The notes beneath the pieces were generated by a model that was not told the DNA's origin, made no database searches, and saw only the letters and a program-made list of their open reading frames with translations. Positions 32,824 to 42,424 of a stretch of 64,000 bases of DNA are shown here, one piece after another; position 1 is the stretch's first letter; the number at the start of each line of letters is the position of its first letter. A program made the translations under genes and the position numbers. Source of the stretch: Adiantum capillus-veneris (taxonomy: Eukaryota > Streptophyta > Polypodiopsida > Polypodiales > Pteridaceae); NCBI GenBank assembly GCA_014529385.2, contig CM043959.1, positions 7,741,026-7,805,025 on the forward strand, given 5' to 3'.

Positions 32824-35800
32824 TCATTCATGATCAGCAGCAGCAAAGAGAGATATGAGACTTGCCGCATCACAAGTCTCCTCATCCTTCATCAACATTT
32901 CTTGCTCCACCGACAACTCATCTTGCTCCACCATCATCAATCTAGCATGATACAATTTAAGACGCAATCCATTTACCCTTGACTTATGTAGAACACCATC
33001 CAGGTTAGCCAGCTGATATGTGCCATTTGGAAAACACTCTACTACCTTGAAAGGGCCTTCCCACTTAATTTGAAACTTCTTTTGGAAGGTGTTGTCCAGC
33101 TTACTGTTGTAGCGCAAAACCAAGTCATGTTTCTTGATACCCTTACTTTTGACCTTTTCATTTATCTTTGTCAAAGCCTTATCCTGCATCTGCCCATAAT
33201 GCTCCAATGCGCTCATCCTATCCAACTGGACCTCTTGTAACTGCAAGAGCCTCTCTTTGAATGCATCACTAGGCGGCCCAAGCAACTTCTCTAACATCTT
33301 GACCGCAAGCAACTCTACTTCCACAGGCAATAGTGCTTCCTTTCCATACACCAAATGAAATGGAGTAAACCCTGTACCTGTCTTCACCGAAGTACGGTAA
33401 GTCCATAATGCACTAGGCAATTCCAAATCCCAATTCTTTCCTTGGGGCTCTGTCACTTTAGAAAGAATTTGTACCAACTCACCATTGAATCTTTCATTCA
33501 AGCCATTACACTGTGGGTAATAAGGAGTGGTATGCTGGTGCTTAATCTTCATCTTTGTGCATAAGAAGTCTAGCAGTTTAGCTCTAAATCCTGGCCCCTT
33601 ATCTGAAAGTAGCTCTAATGGCACCCCAAACTTGCACCATATTTCATCATACACAAATTTTTCCACATCCTTTGCAGTGATCTGTTTTACTGCTATAGCC
33701 TCTGCCCATCTAGAAAGATAGTCCACTGCCGTCAAAATATAGCTTTTGCCCCTGCTTGTGATAGGTAACGGGCCTATTGCATCAATTCCCCACTTTTCAA
33801 ACACATCAAACGCCATAATGGTTTTTCGTAGCTCTGGCTTCAACACTCTCTTCCCAAATGCTTGACACCTATTGCAAGACCTACACCAATGGTGAACATC
33901 CTTGTGCAAACTAGGCCATACATACCCCTCTTGCAAAATCTTATGCAAGGTGATCTTTAGAGCAAAATGGCCACCACATGCGCCTTCATGATTCTCTTCC
34001 AACACTCTGTAAAGCTCCTCCCGCCAAGGTACACGTCTCAACACGAGATCAGCCCCTTTCATGTATAAGACATCACCAATCAATTTGTACCTGTATGCTC
34101 TACGCACAAAGCCATACTTCTTAGACTTCTGAATCTCCTTTGGAATGATTCCTGTTAGCAAAAACTTCTCTTCTTGAGCCAAACTTTCCCGGCCATGATA
34201 AAGAGGTAAAGTGGTCCTCAACACAAATAGCTCCCCAATCATGCCTTGAGCTGCTTCATGTGCCTCTCCATTTAGAGCACGTTCAATGTGTCTGATGCTC
34301 CATGCTTCGAACTTTTTTAACAGGCCTTTAATTCTGAAGCACATTTCCTTCAATGAGGTGTTCTTGCTCTTCCACACACCCAGTACTTGCTTCACCACTA
34401 ACAAGGCATCACCTTTTATGGTCAACCTTCGAACCCCATGCTTCAAACAAATGTATAATCTGGCTTCCAATGTAGCATATTCAGCCTCATTGTTACTATG
34501 CGCATCCAATTTGAACCCTCTCTTGCATACTAGCTTCCCCTCTGGATCATAAAGTGCTATACCCCCTGAAGCTGCATCGTGGCTCTTTCTGTATGAACCA
34601 TCAAAGAACAACACATGTGCATTGCTGATCTGTGGCACTTCTTCAACTACCTTTCTCAACACATCTTCCTTAACAATAAGGGGATTCTCCTTGTAGGTCA
34701 ACAAATCAGCTAGGGTAGCCCTTGTACTATCTTCCACTAGAAAAGAGAACTCAAACTCTTGCATCTCCATTACCCATTTCTTCACCACATTTGACATGTT
34801 AATACCATTAATTAATTGTGGCAAAAAGGCATAACTCGTCAAGAAAACAAAAGGCCGTGGTGGCAAGTAATGACGAAATCGTCGACAAGCAAATATTACA
34901 CTGGCCATCACTAGCTCTACTTCCGATAACTTTCTCTCCGCTACCAACTTCACTCGGCTTGCACAATACACTGGCCTCATGTAATGGCTGCCCTTCCCCT
35001 TTTGCAATAGCATGGCTCCAATGGCATCATCCTCTACTGATGGATTTACATAAAAAACTTTCTCCCAATCAGGAGCCTGCATGGCTGACAACCCCCCTAA
35101 CACCTCTTTCACCTCTTGAAACACTTCTTCACACTTGTCATCCCATTGCAATGGATCATGCTTTGCCACTTGCTGTAATGGATAAAGAAGCTGCGAAGAC
35201 AATGGAATAAACCGTGCCATGTACTTCACTTTGTGTATAAAGGTTGCCAATTGCTTCGTACTCATAGATGGAAGAAGAATAATAGACTTAACCTTATCTG
35301 GATCAGCCTCAATGCCATTTTCTGACACCATATGGCCCAATAACTTCACCCTTGGCTGTGCTAGATGACATTTCTTTGGATTTAGTTGTCCTCCACATTC
35401 ATCATATCGAGCCAATACCATCTGCAACTTCTCATGATGCTCAGCCCTACTGCTATAGACACAGAAGTCGTCCATAAAAGCCTTAACACAACTACCAATG
35501 AATGGTTCCAGCACCCAATTTGCTCTTTCTTGATAGAAAGATGGTCCATTTGACAACCCAAACGGCAACACTGTGTAGCAATAGCAGCCCCATGGCGTAA
35601 TAAAAGTTGTCTTTGTGCGGTCTTTAAGAGCAATCTTCAATTGAAAATAGCCTGAAAAACCATCACACACACTGTACCTCTCATAACCTGCCACTGAATC
35701 CAAGATCTGATCGATGAATGGAAGAGGATATGGGTTCTTCTTAGTGGCTGCGTTTAAGGGTTTAAAATCCACACAAATTCTCCACTTCCCATCCTTCTTT

Positions 35801-37317
35801 GGACTGACTACAACTGGACTCACCCATTCTGTGGTCTCCACTGGAACTATGAACCCTGCCTTCAATAACTTGTCCACCTCTACCCGCAAGGCTTCCATTT
35901 GCTCTTGACCCATCCTTCTTAGCCTTTGCCGCACTGGCTTAGCACCTTCTTTCAGCTCTATATGCATCTCTTCGCCCTTGAACCCTCTGATCTCTTCATA
36001 TGAAGTAATGAACAAATCAGGAAAACTAGCCAGCATGTGCAAATATATATCCTTCTCCATAGCTGAGAGGTCTCCACTAATCATTTGTGTCATTAATTCC
36101 TGCTTCTTTGACAACTCAACCTTGGTTTGCATCAGCCCTTCAATCACTTCATAAGGCCCTTCACTTTCATCTTCAACCTCATTTGCAAATGCAACTAAAC
36201 CAATCTCCTGGATTTCTTTATCCATCAAAAGAAATGCAACATCAGCATCCTCATCACTGTTGGTAGTGCTATCACTGTCCTCATCTGTCACCGTGAAAGA
36301 GTCTTCATCACTAGACTCATCCTCATCTTCATAAAGCTCCTCTAATCGTTTCCTTGTGTCCATATTATAAAGCTTCTTGGTACCTGTCTTTCCATAGAGG
36401 CTAATCGTACCATGTCGCCAATCTTGAACAGCTCCCACTGCACGTAACCATGGTCTGCCGAGTATAATAGGATATGCTCCCAACCCTGCTGGCATCACAT
36501 GAAAATCAACCACTGCCTTTGTATCATATGCCTCCACTTCTAAGCTCTTTACAACACCCAAGCATTTTACTTTTTGATGGTTTGCCAATCTGATCCGAAA
36601 ACCTGACAACCCAGCCACTGTGAGACCCATCTTCTCAACGCATGAGTGTGTTATGACGCATATTTGGGCTCCGCCATCCACATAACCTTGTCCCAAATTT
36701 TTCCTTTTATGCCACACATCTACAATTGGACAAATGTCTGGTATCTCATCCATTGCCAACACCTTTACTGAACCTCTCTCTGGCTCTTTCTCCATTGGGT
36801 TAACCATCCTCTTCCACTGTCGCTTTAGCTTAGGCACCATCTCTATAAGCTGCCCAAAACTAACATTTGCCCTCCTGCTCGTCAGATCCTCCTTCAAGTC
36901 ATAGCTTAATTGCCCATCCCCTAGTGGAAAATCTGAAACATGAAACTTTCGACGAGCTCTCCTTTTCCTCTTGGCCTTGACATCCTCGCCTTCATGGCTC
37001 TTTCCTTTCTTCTTACTAGGACCTGGGGCACTTCTTCCTTCCTTATCCTCTGTGGTCCTCTTCCCAATAGCCATCACTAATGTATCCTCTAGCTTTGATG
37101 CCTTCTCCAAAGTGACTACACTTAGCACTTTTGTCTTTCCCTTTTCCTCCTGGGTTAATCCGCTGGTTCCTTCATCTCCCTTAATTTCGATGCCATAATC
37201 ATGCGACCTAGTTAGCACCTGTTTTGGCAATGGATACATGTCTCCCCCCATCCTTGGTGGCTTATCACATTGCGGGCTGATGTGGCCCAACTCTCCGCAA
37301 TTATAACATGTGGGCGT
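32824..37317 (-). CDS. Gypsy B pro-pol polyprotein
   Basis: About 1490 residues after the TAG. Residue numbers run from the first Met at 37290. A zinc knuckle CYNCGELGHISPQC spans the start. Protease: YVDGGAQICVI, Asp 205. RT: KWRICVDFKPLN 502-513, VCDGFSGY with Asp 543, FMDD 605-608. First RNase H: FYVNPSVEDDAIGAMLLQ near 747, with Asn where the catalytic Asp is expected. Second, archaeal-type RNase H: FFDGSY (Asp 897), NNEAEYA near 933-939, KGDALLV (Asp 961), then EAHEAA in place of the usual EAD. Integrase: H1101, H1108, C1139, C1142, then Asp 1170, Asp 1230, Glu 1266 (35-residue DE spacing). No chromodomain. Two RNase H domains mark the Tat/Ogre group. The frame is intact to TGA 32824. 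Confidence 0.93.
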   Translation of the reverse strand, partial: TPTCYNCGELGHISPQCDKPPRMGGDMYPLPKQVLTRSHDYGIEIKGDEGTSGLTQEEKGKTKVLSVVTLEKASKLEDTLVMAIGKRTTEDKEGRSAPGPSKKKGKSHEGEDVKAKRKRRARRKFHVSDFPLGDGQLSYDLKEDLTSRRANVSFGQLIEMVPKLKRQWKRMVNPMEKEPERGSVKVLAMDEIPDICPIVDVWHKRKNLGQGYVDGGAQICVITHSCVEKMGLTVAGLSGFRIRLANHQKVKCLGVVKSLEVEAYDTKAVVDFHVMPAGLGAYPIILGRPWLRAVGAVQDWRHGTISLYGKTGTKKLYNMDTRKRLEELYEDEDESSDEDSFTVTDEDSDSTTNSDEDADVAFLLMDKEIQEIGLVAFANEVEDESEGPYEVIEGLMQTKVELSKKQELMTQMISGDLSAMEKDIYLHMLASFPDLFITSYEEIRGFKGEEMHIELKEGAKPVRQRLRRMGQEQMEALRVEVDKLLKAGFIVPVETTEWVSPVVVSPKKDGKWRICVDFKPLNAATKKNPYPLPFIDQILDSVAGYERYSVCDGFSGYFQLKIALKDRTKTTFITPWGCYCYTVLPFGLSNGPSFYQERANWVLEPFIGSCVKAFMDDFCVYSSRAEHHEKLQMVLARYDECGGQLNPKKCHLAQPRVKLLGHMVSENGIEADPDKVKSIILLPSMSTKQLATFIHKVKYMARFIPLSSQLLYPLQQVAKHDPLQWDDKCEEVFQEVKEVLGGLSAMQAPDWEKVFYVNPSVEDDAIGAMLLQKGKGSHYMRPVYCASRVKLVAERKLSEVELVMASVIFACRRFRHYLPPRPFVFLTSYAFLPQLINGINMSNVVKKWVMEMQEFEFSFLVEDSTRATLADLLTYKENPLIVKEDVLRKVVEEVPQISNAHVLFFDGSYRKSHDAASGGIALYDPEGKLVCKRGFKLDAHSNNEAEYATLEARLYICLKHGVRRLTIKGDALLVVKQVLGVWKSKNTSLKEMCFRIKGLLKKFEAWSIRHIERALNGEAHEAAQGMIGELFVLRTTLPLYHGRESLAQEEKFLLTGIIPKEIQKSKKYGFVRRAYRYKLIGDVLYMKGADLVLRRVPWREELYRVLEENHEGACGGHFALKITLHKILQEGYVWPSLHKDVHHWCRSCNRCQAFGKRVLKPELRKTIMAFDVFEKWGIDAIGPLPITSRGKSYILTAVDYLSRWAEAIAVKQITAKDVEKFVYDEIWCKFGVPLELLSDKGPGFRAKLLDFLCTKMKIKHQHTTPYYPQCNGLNERFNGELVQILSKVTEPQGKNWDLELPSALWTYRTSVKTGTGFTPFHLVYGKEALLPVEVELLAVKMLEKLLGPPSDAFKERLLQLQEVQLDRMSALEHYGQMQDKALTKINEKVKSKGIKKHDLVLRYNSKLDNTFQKKFQIKWEGPFKVVECFPNGTYQLANLDGVLHKSRVNGLRLKLYHARLMMVEQDELSVEQEMLMKDEETCDAASLISLFAAADHE

Positions 37318-38172
37318 CTACCTCCAAAACCTACTATGACTTTGTCCAACACCATTCCTAGGTCTTTCTTCACCTGCTGGCTGATTTGCAAACCGCCCTC
37401 GACCTCGATTATTTCCCACTTGACCTAGCATGTTTAGGCTGAGATTCTTCATCAAATCAACCACTTGCCTCATGTCTTGCCTTAGCCCATCATCTTGCAC
37501 TGCTGTAGTGACCACTGCTGGCATAACCTGAGTAGTAACAGGAACCACTGGTTCATGATGAACCCCTGACATGCGCCCTTGTAAAGACTCTATAGGCTGA
37601 AATTCTGACCTCATTGGCAAAGACTCCACCCCTAACTGGCTCATTTTCCTCAGCTTCCACTCTTTGTTCCTTGCTACCTCTAGTGCATCCTCATATGTCC
37701 TAGGCTTCTTTAGCTCCACTCTCCAACGTATATTCTCCCAAAGACCAGCCAAGAACCTGTCCTTCTTCATCATGTCAGGCGGGGGTACCTGTGGTGTTAA
37801 GGCCTTGCACATTCGCTCCAATGCCAATGAAAACTTACGTATGTACGCATCTACTGGCTCACCTTCCTTTTGCACCAAAGCCTGTACTTCTTGCCACACT
37901 TTGTCAGGATCTTCTATCTTCACAAACTCCACTTCCAACCCATGTCGTAGATTGTCCCAACTCAACCTTACAGGTGGATCAGCCACACGCAACTCCTCTT
38001 CAAACGCTTTAGACCAAACTCGTGCATCACTCTTCAAACAAATTTGGAGAAGGCGTAACATCTGCGCAGGGTCATGAATCTGGTTGCTAATGCAGGCAAC
38101 CTCCATCTTTTCCAAAAATTCTTCCACATCTTCATCACTTCTTCCATGAAACTCCGGATAAGAGAAAGCCAT
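37318..38172 (-). CDS. Gypsy B gag
   Basis: The start is put at ATG 38172 (GCCATGG context), giving MAFSYPEFHGRSDEDVEEF; the frame is open to 38229 without another ATG. Gag core motifs: YPEFHGRSDEDVEEFLEKM, KSDARVWSKAF and VQKEGEPVDAYIRKF. The segment ends at TAG 37318-37320, just before the zinc knuckle, and the same frame carries on into pol. CAG to TAG would explain the stop. The sequence after the stop does not match the known readthrough context of the tobacco mosaic virus type. Confidence 0.9.
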   Translation of the reverse strand: MAFSYPEFHGRSDEDVEEFLEKMEVACISNQIHDPAQMLRLLQICLKSDARVWSKAFEEELRVADPPVRLSWDNLRHGLEVEFVKIEDPDKVWQEVQALVQKEGEPVDAYIRKFSLALERMCKALTPQVPPPDMMKKDRFLAGLWENIRWRVELKKPRTYEDALEVARNKEWKLRKMSQLGVESLPMRSEFQPIESLQGRMSGVHHEPVVPVTTQVMPAVVTTAVQDDGLRQDMRQVVDLMKNLSLNMLGQVGNNRGRGRFANQPAGEERPRNGVGQSHSRFWR

Positions 38173-39199
38173 GGCTACCCGAGTTACAATGCTTTGAGAA
38201 CCCCTTCGAACACACGTGCAAGAACCCAAAACTTTTCACTACCCAATCCCCAGAAACTTCAATGGAGCTTAGCTTTAGATAAGGACAAACACATGCACAT
38301 CAAATGAGTTTTCATAGTTAATCATCGGAATGACAACAGGCAAAGGACATTCCAGGATCTCTCTCAATCTTCTTGGCCCAAACATAAAGACTATGCGCTG
38401 CTGGAAAAAGATCTTCCTGGACACATGAACATTAATCTGAATTCTTTGAGTTAAATGAAAAGGAGTGAACTGAGGGCCATTTTGATCATCCATTAAAGCC
38501 AACCATGAAGCTCCCAAGAAGGCACACCTGACTCAACCTCTGATTTTGCCAAAATTTCAGCAGCATAACAGCATAAATGGCTCAAAATACCAAAAAACCA
38601 GCCATCATAACTTGGGAAAATTTCGACAGAGTTTCCCCAGAAGTAGAGCAGTAGGAACCCAAAATATAGACTGTATCTGTATGCATAAACTGCCAACAAT
38701 AGAACCCGAGCATCAAATAGGACTCACTAGTACATAGCCTATGGCGAGGTCACAAAAAGGGTGCTCCAGCTACCTGTATCACCGAAAGGATCTCTACATT
38801 TGAGAATCCCCCAGCTCAATAAAAACCTCACGCTATCGACCCTCACACGAAGGCTAATGCAAATCGCGTATAGTCAAGTCTCAGAAATGACTATCTTCCA
38901 GACCAAGTCTCAGAAATGGCTGGGACTGCCAAATACAACCAAGTATGGCTCCACAAATGCGTACAATGGCAGTTTCCACAAGTAACGTACAATCCAGCAG
39001 ACAATGCGCTCAAACAGGCGCCAAGTGATGCATACCCACAACAACTGCAAGTGACATCACTGCTAGTATATCACTGTACTCCAGCTACCTGTACCTGTGT
39101 GAATCACCTGTACCTGTACCTGTAACCTGTAATCTGCAACCTGTAACCTCGAATCTCGAAGCTTGAAGCTCGAAGCAGAAGGTACTCGAAGAAGATTCT
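38173..39199 (-). other. Leader of gypsy B
   Basis: About 1 kb between PBS and gag ATG. Near 39075-39180 it has short repeats of the form ACCTGTACCTGTA and CTCGAA(G/T)CT. No palindromes of the 24-bp family were seen here. Confidence 0.6.
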
Positions 39200-39213
39200 C
39201 CGTGGGGGCGCCA
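39200..39213 (-). other. Primer-binding site of gypsy B
   Basis: The minus strand reads TGGCGCCCCCACGG, starting 6 nt from the LTR edge. TGGCGCC matches the other gypsy elements here; the rest differs, so the tRNA used is uncertain. Confidence 0.6.
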
Positions 39214-39219
39214 AAAGAA

Positions 39220-39391
39220 TGTGAGCGGGATGAAAACACACACAACGCCTCTATAACGACCCGACACACACTCTTGGGAAGATACACACACACACACACT
39301 ATGGGGCACCACTCGGCTTATACAACACACCTGGCCGAGACAGGGAACACACCTCTGGAGTGAGAGGAGAGAGACTATCCACTTGCCCACT

Positions 39392-39429
<38 letters not shown>

Positions 39430-40375
39430 ACCCAAAAAACTTAGCTCAAAAGAGGAGAATTTCTGATGTTTAGATACAATTGAGCTTGGGCCAACACCAA
39501 TGGGGCAAATAGCTCACACAATATGGGTAAAATAAGCCAGATACAATCACAAACTAGAGCAGAAACTTCGCTCATAGGAGAAACTTACACAGAAAAATAG
39601 CAGGAAAAGAGTGAGGAATTTGGCAAAATGGACAGCGCCATCGCGTCCGGAACGGCCCAAAACCCCAGTCTACAATGTCAAAGTGCTCAAATCCGACCTC
39701 GGATGAGCAATTTACGGCCAAAACAGGCGCCAAAATGAGCAAAAACACACCTGTGGCTGTTCCTCCTCTCTTCTCCACGTTTTTTCTGGTCTTCTCTTTG
39801 TTTTTTCAGTTTCCACACTTAGATTTTTTAGTTGGGCACCCTTGGCCTTTTAGATGACCTCAAACGGACCCCGAATAGGCCAAAAATTGACCTCGCAGTG
39901 CATAGTTGTCACCTTTTTGCATCATTCGCACACCTGGCACTCAGCTTTTTTCCAATAATGCACCTCGCCACCACGTGAAGTGGCCCCAAAAAAAGGTCCT
40001 CATGATGACCTTTCTGCATAATTCTTACAAGCAAACACCCACGTTGTGTCCGTCCTCATCCGCGTGCAAATATTGACCTCGTTCGCCCTCCTGACGCCAC
40101 TAGATGCCATCTGACGCACCTGCTGACCTCACGTCGTCGGCCCGCGGATAGCTTCCTCGAGAAGTTTTACGCGCTACCAACTCCTCCTTATTGTAGAAAA
40201 ACACAATGGTACTAGTAACGATGAAAATCGATGCACTATGTACATGGTGTCCTACCTGTACACATGTGGGCCCCACGTAACCACCTGGCTCTGGAAAATG
40301 GGCAATACTTTACTTGATGCACCATGCATGGGTATGTACATATGCGCAATCCCTTGCTCCAAAAAACTCCTGACA
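39220..40375 (-). repeat. 5' LTR of gypsy B
   Basis: 1156 bp, the partner of 31636-32795, with its (CA)n tract at about 39393-39426. GCGT follows at 40376 as the target duplication. Confidence 0.95.
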
Positions 40376-40648
40376 GCGTATGATTTCTATTCACTCATAT
40401 AGATTCCAAACTCAACATTTTTTCATCACATGAGTATGTTCACCACATAGTATAAAGGCCATGCATTCAATTTGGACCAGTTTGAGGAAAGTTGTGACCA
40501 CTTGGAGCCCAAATACGAAAAATCCTGGCCTAGGACACAATCTATGGCCCCAACCACATGAATCCACCTCCAAATCAAAATCTGAGATGATCAGAGAGTT
40601 ACCCATCACCTGGGGATCCTACAAATTTTGGGCCAAAAATGTCAAAAG

Positions 40649-40672
40649 AGACATCATACACATATGCTGTCT
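40649..40672. repeat. Palindrome P5, decayed
   Basis: AGACATCATACA followed by CATATGCTGTCT. Two pair positions no longer match, so this copy has decayed more than its neighbours. Confidence 0.85.
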
Positions 40673-40922
40673 CTAGAGGTCAAAATGACCAATTTGTGGG
40701 GTTTTCTCACTTTCAATGCCATTATCCCATCATTCTTAGCTCACGGCTCAAGTTCCATCATTCAAACCCAAGTTTTGAAACTTTGAAGCTCTATACCTGA
40801 TTTTTGGCTTTAAACACATGAGAACATTTCAAAATGAATTTTAATAAATTTTTGATACCACATGAGCCTATGCCAAACTCAAACCTACTTTTGATACAAG
40901 TTTGACCCCCTTTTGACAAAGA

Positions 40923-40946
40923 AGACATCATATGCATATGATGTCT
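40923..40946. repeat. Palindrome P6, perfect 24 bp with changed core
   Basis: AGACATCATATG followed by its exact reverse complement. The core is ATGCAT where the other copies have ACGCGT, so two positions changed together and symmetry was retained. Confidence 0.95.
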
Positions 40947-41453
40947 CCTTGGTCTAAATATGGACCTGAAACCTAATTTGACCTATTCTAAGCCTTCATT
41001 ACATGACGTTGAGAGCATCTACCAAGTTTCACCCCATTTGAAACTCATTTTCTCAAATTTAAGCCATAATCCAATTTCAAAGCCTGATAAAAATTGAATC
41101 TACACGCAAAATTGACGCGAACAGAGAGCTGTCCCGACACGACTACATGTAGAGCAAGCAAGGCAAGGCAAAAAACTGCATCAAAAACCATCAAGGAGGC
41201 ATAACAAGCTAAAACCTCCAAATTTTGGAGATTTTTTGGAACTTTTTTTAGTTTGTAGTTATATACAAGTCTCACTTTAAAAAACTCGCTCACGGGCACT
41301 TATAGTAACCTGAGACCTGGCGCTATACTAGTGACTTGCCCTACATGTACATGTGCTTGCTAAAGCAATTTCAAAAACCCATAAAAAAAAATCCCACACA
41401 CCCTTTTGACATCAGGCGTCATGTCCGTATGTACAAATTTACAAAAAACGGGG

Positions 41454-42411
41454 TGTTGGACGGGAGAGACTCACACACCCATGAAGTGCATGCAAACACT
41501 ACCTAGATCAACATAATGTCAATCGAGGACACAGATGACACGATAGGCACATGGAGGAAATCTCTTAAGCTTGTCAGGCTGAGACCATCCTACACATACA
41601 ACACTCTGGAAGGCCAACTAAACCACAATCCAGAACCTCACTGCTCTCAACTACACCACCTAGCCACATACACACATACGGAAGGTAACTCACCTAATCA
41701 TGCCAGATTCGTATGAAACTTAAGGAACACCATCCCCTCACTAGGATACACCTCTCCCTAAGCTTCTACACCCAAAACCCTCACTCTAAACCCATCTGCG
41801 GAAAACGCGTAGGATGACAGAACCGAATTTTGAAAGTGCCCGAAATTGAAATTTATGAGTACCTATGCGTAGCTTATGTCTCCACGATTCTATAGACTAC
41901 TAGCACGCAAAAAACAGACATCGTTTGATACACTTACGGCCACAAATAGCTCATAGATGCGTCGGCGTGTGCGCTTCTTCTCGCGTGGAATGCTTGGCGT
42001 TGTCGCGTAGCTCTCCTCGAGCCTACAGCAATGGTGCAGTCGGATCTCCAATGTGTTGAGCAAGCCGGGCGTAGCAAGAGGATGAAGCTCACCCTCACTC
42101 TCTTTCTCTCTCACACACAGTAGACGGCAGCGCTAAGTTTTGATTATGATAAAAGTCTTTTTTTACAAAATGACCTAGGTACCTTATATACTAAGGCTAC
42201 CTTAGGTTTAACAAAAAATGGGGTTGAAAGGGTCAAATGGCTTTGTATTTACAATCTGGAAGTTCCATTGCACCCCGGCTTTTGAAACTAGAATAACTAC
42301 TCATTACAAATGACGTTTATATCCATAATCCGCAGCATTTCATAACTCGCAAAAGATAAGACTTTGGTACGAAACTTGAGTTATGTCGTGTTGTTGACCC
42401 AGCGGTCAACA
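41454..42411 (-). repeat. 3' LTR of gypsy C
   Basis: 958 bp, on the minus strand TGTTGACCGCTGGG to CCCGTCCAACA. The first 20 bases are themselves an inverted repeat (TGTTGACC...GGTCAACA). A possible TATA box TATATAAGG lies at 42183-42191. Confidence 0.9.
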
Positions 42412-42424
42412 TTCCCCCCTTCCG
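42412..42424 (-). other. Polypurine tract of gypsy C
   Basis: The minus strand reads GGAAGGGGGGAA directly before the 3' LTR, the expected place for plus-strand priming. It confirms the orientation of the element. Confidence 0.9.

Larger units (their letters stand above)
31636..40375 (-). mobile_element. Ty3/gypsy retrotransposon B, full length, Tat-like
   Basis: An 8.7-kb minus-strand element: 5' LTR 39220-40375, PBS, leader, gag, one long pro-pol frame with two RNase H domains, a purine-rich stretch, and 3' LTR 31636-32795. By eye the LTRs differ at about 15 positions and in (CA)n length, close to 99% alike, so it is the youngest gypsy here. It is flanked by GCGT (31632-31635 and 40376-40379), a 4-bp duplication. 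Removing it would rejoin TCATAC and GTATGA, the two halves of a palindrome, so it landed at the centre of an array palindrome. Only one stop, TAG 37318, breaks its gag-pol frame. Confidence 0.95.
40376..41453. repeat. Palindrome array, right part
   Basis: Continuation of the array after gypsy B. It begins with the right half of the palindrome cut by B and has copies at 40649 and 40923; with B removed the spacings are 284 and 274 bp. The stretch 40950-41453 has no palindrome and ends where gypsy C inserted. No coding sequence. Confidence 0.7.

Noticed and set aside
41516-42114. Small ORFs that recur in reverse at 50553-51151
   Set aside because: They lie in the two LTRs of gypsy C; the reverse order is due to the inversion.
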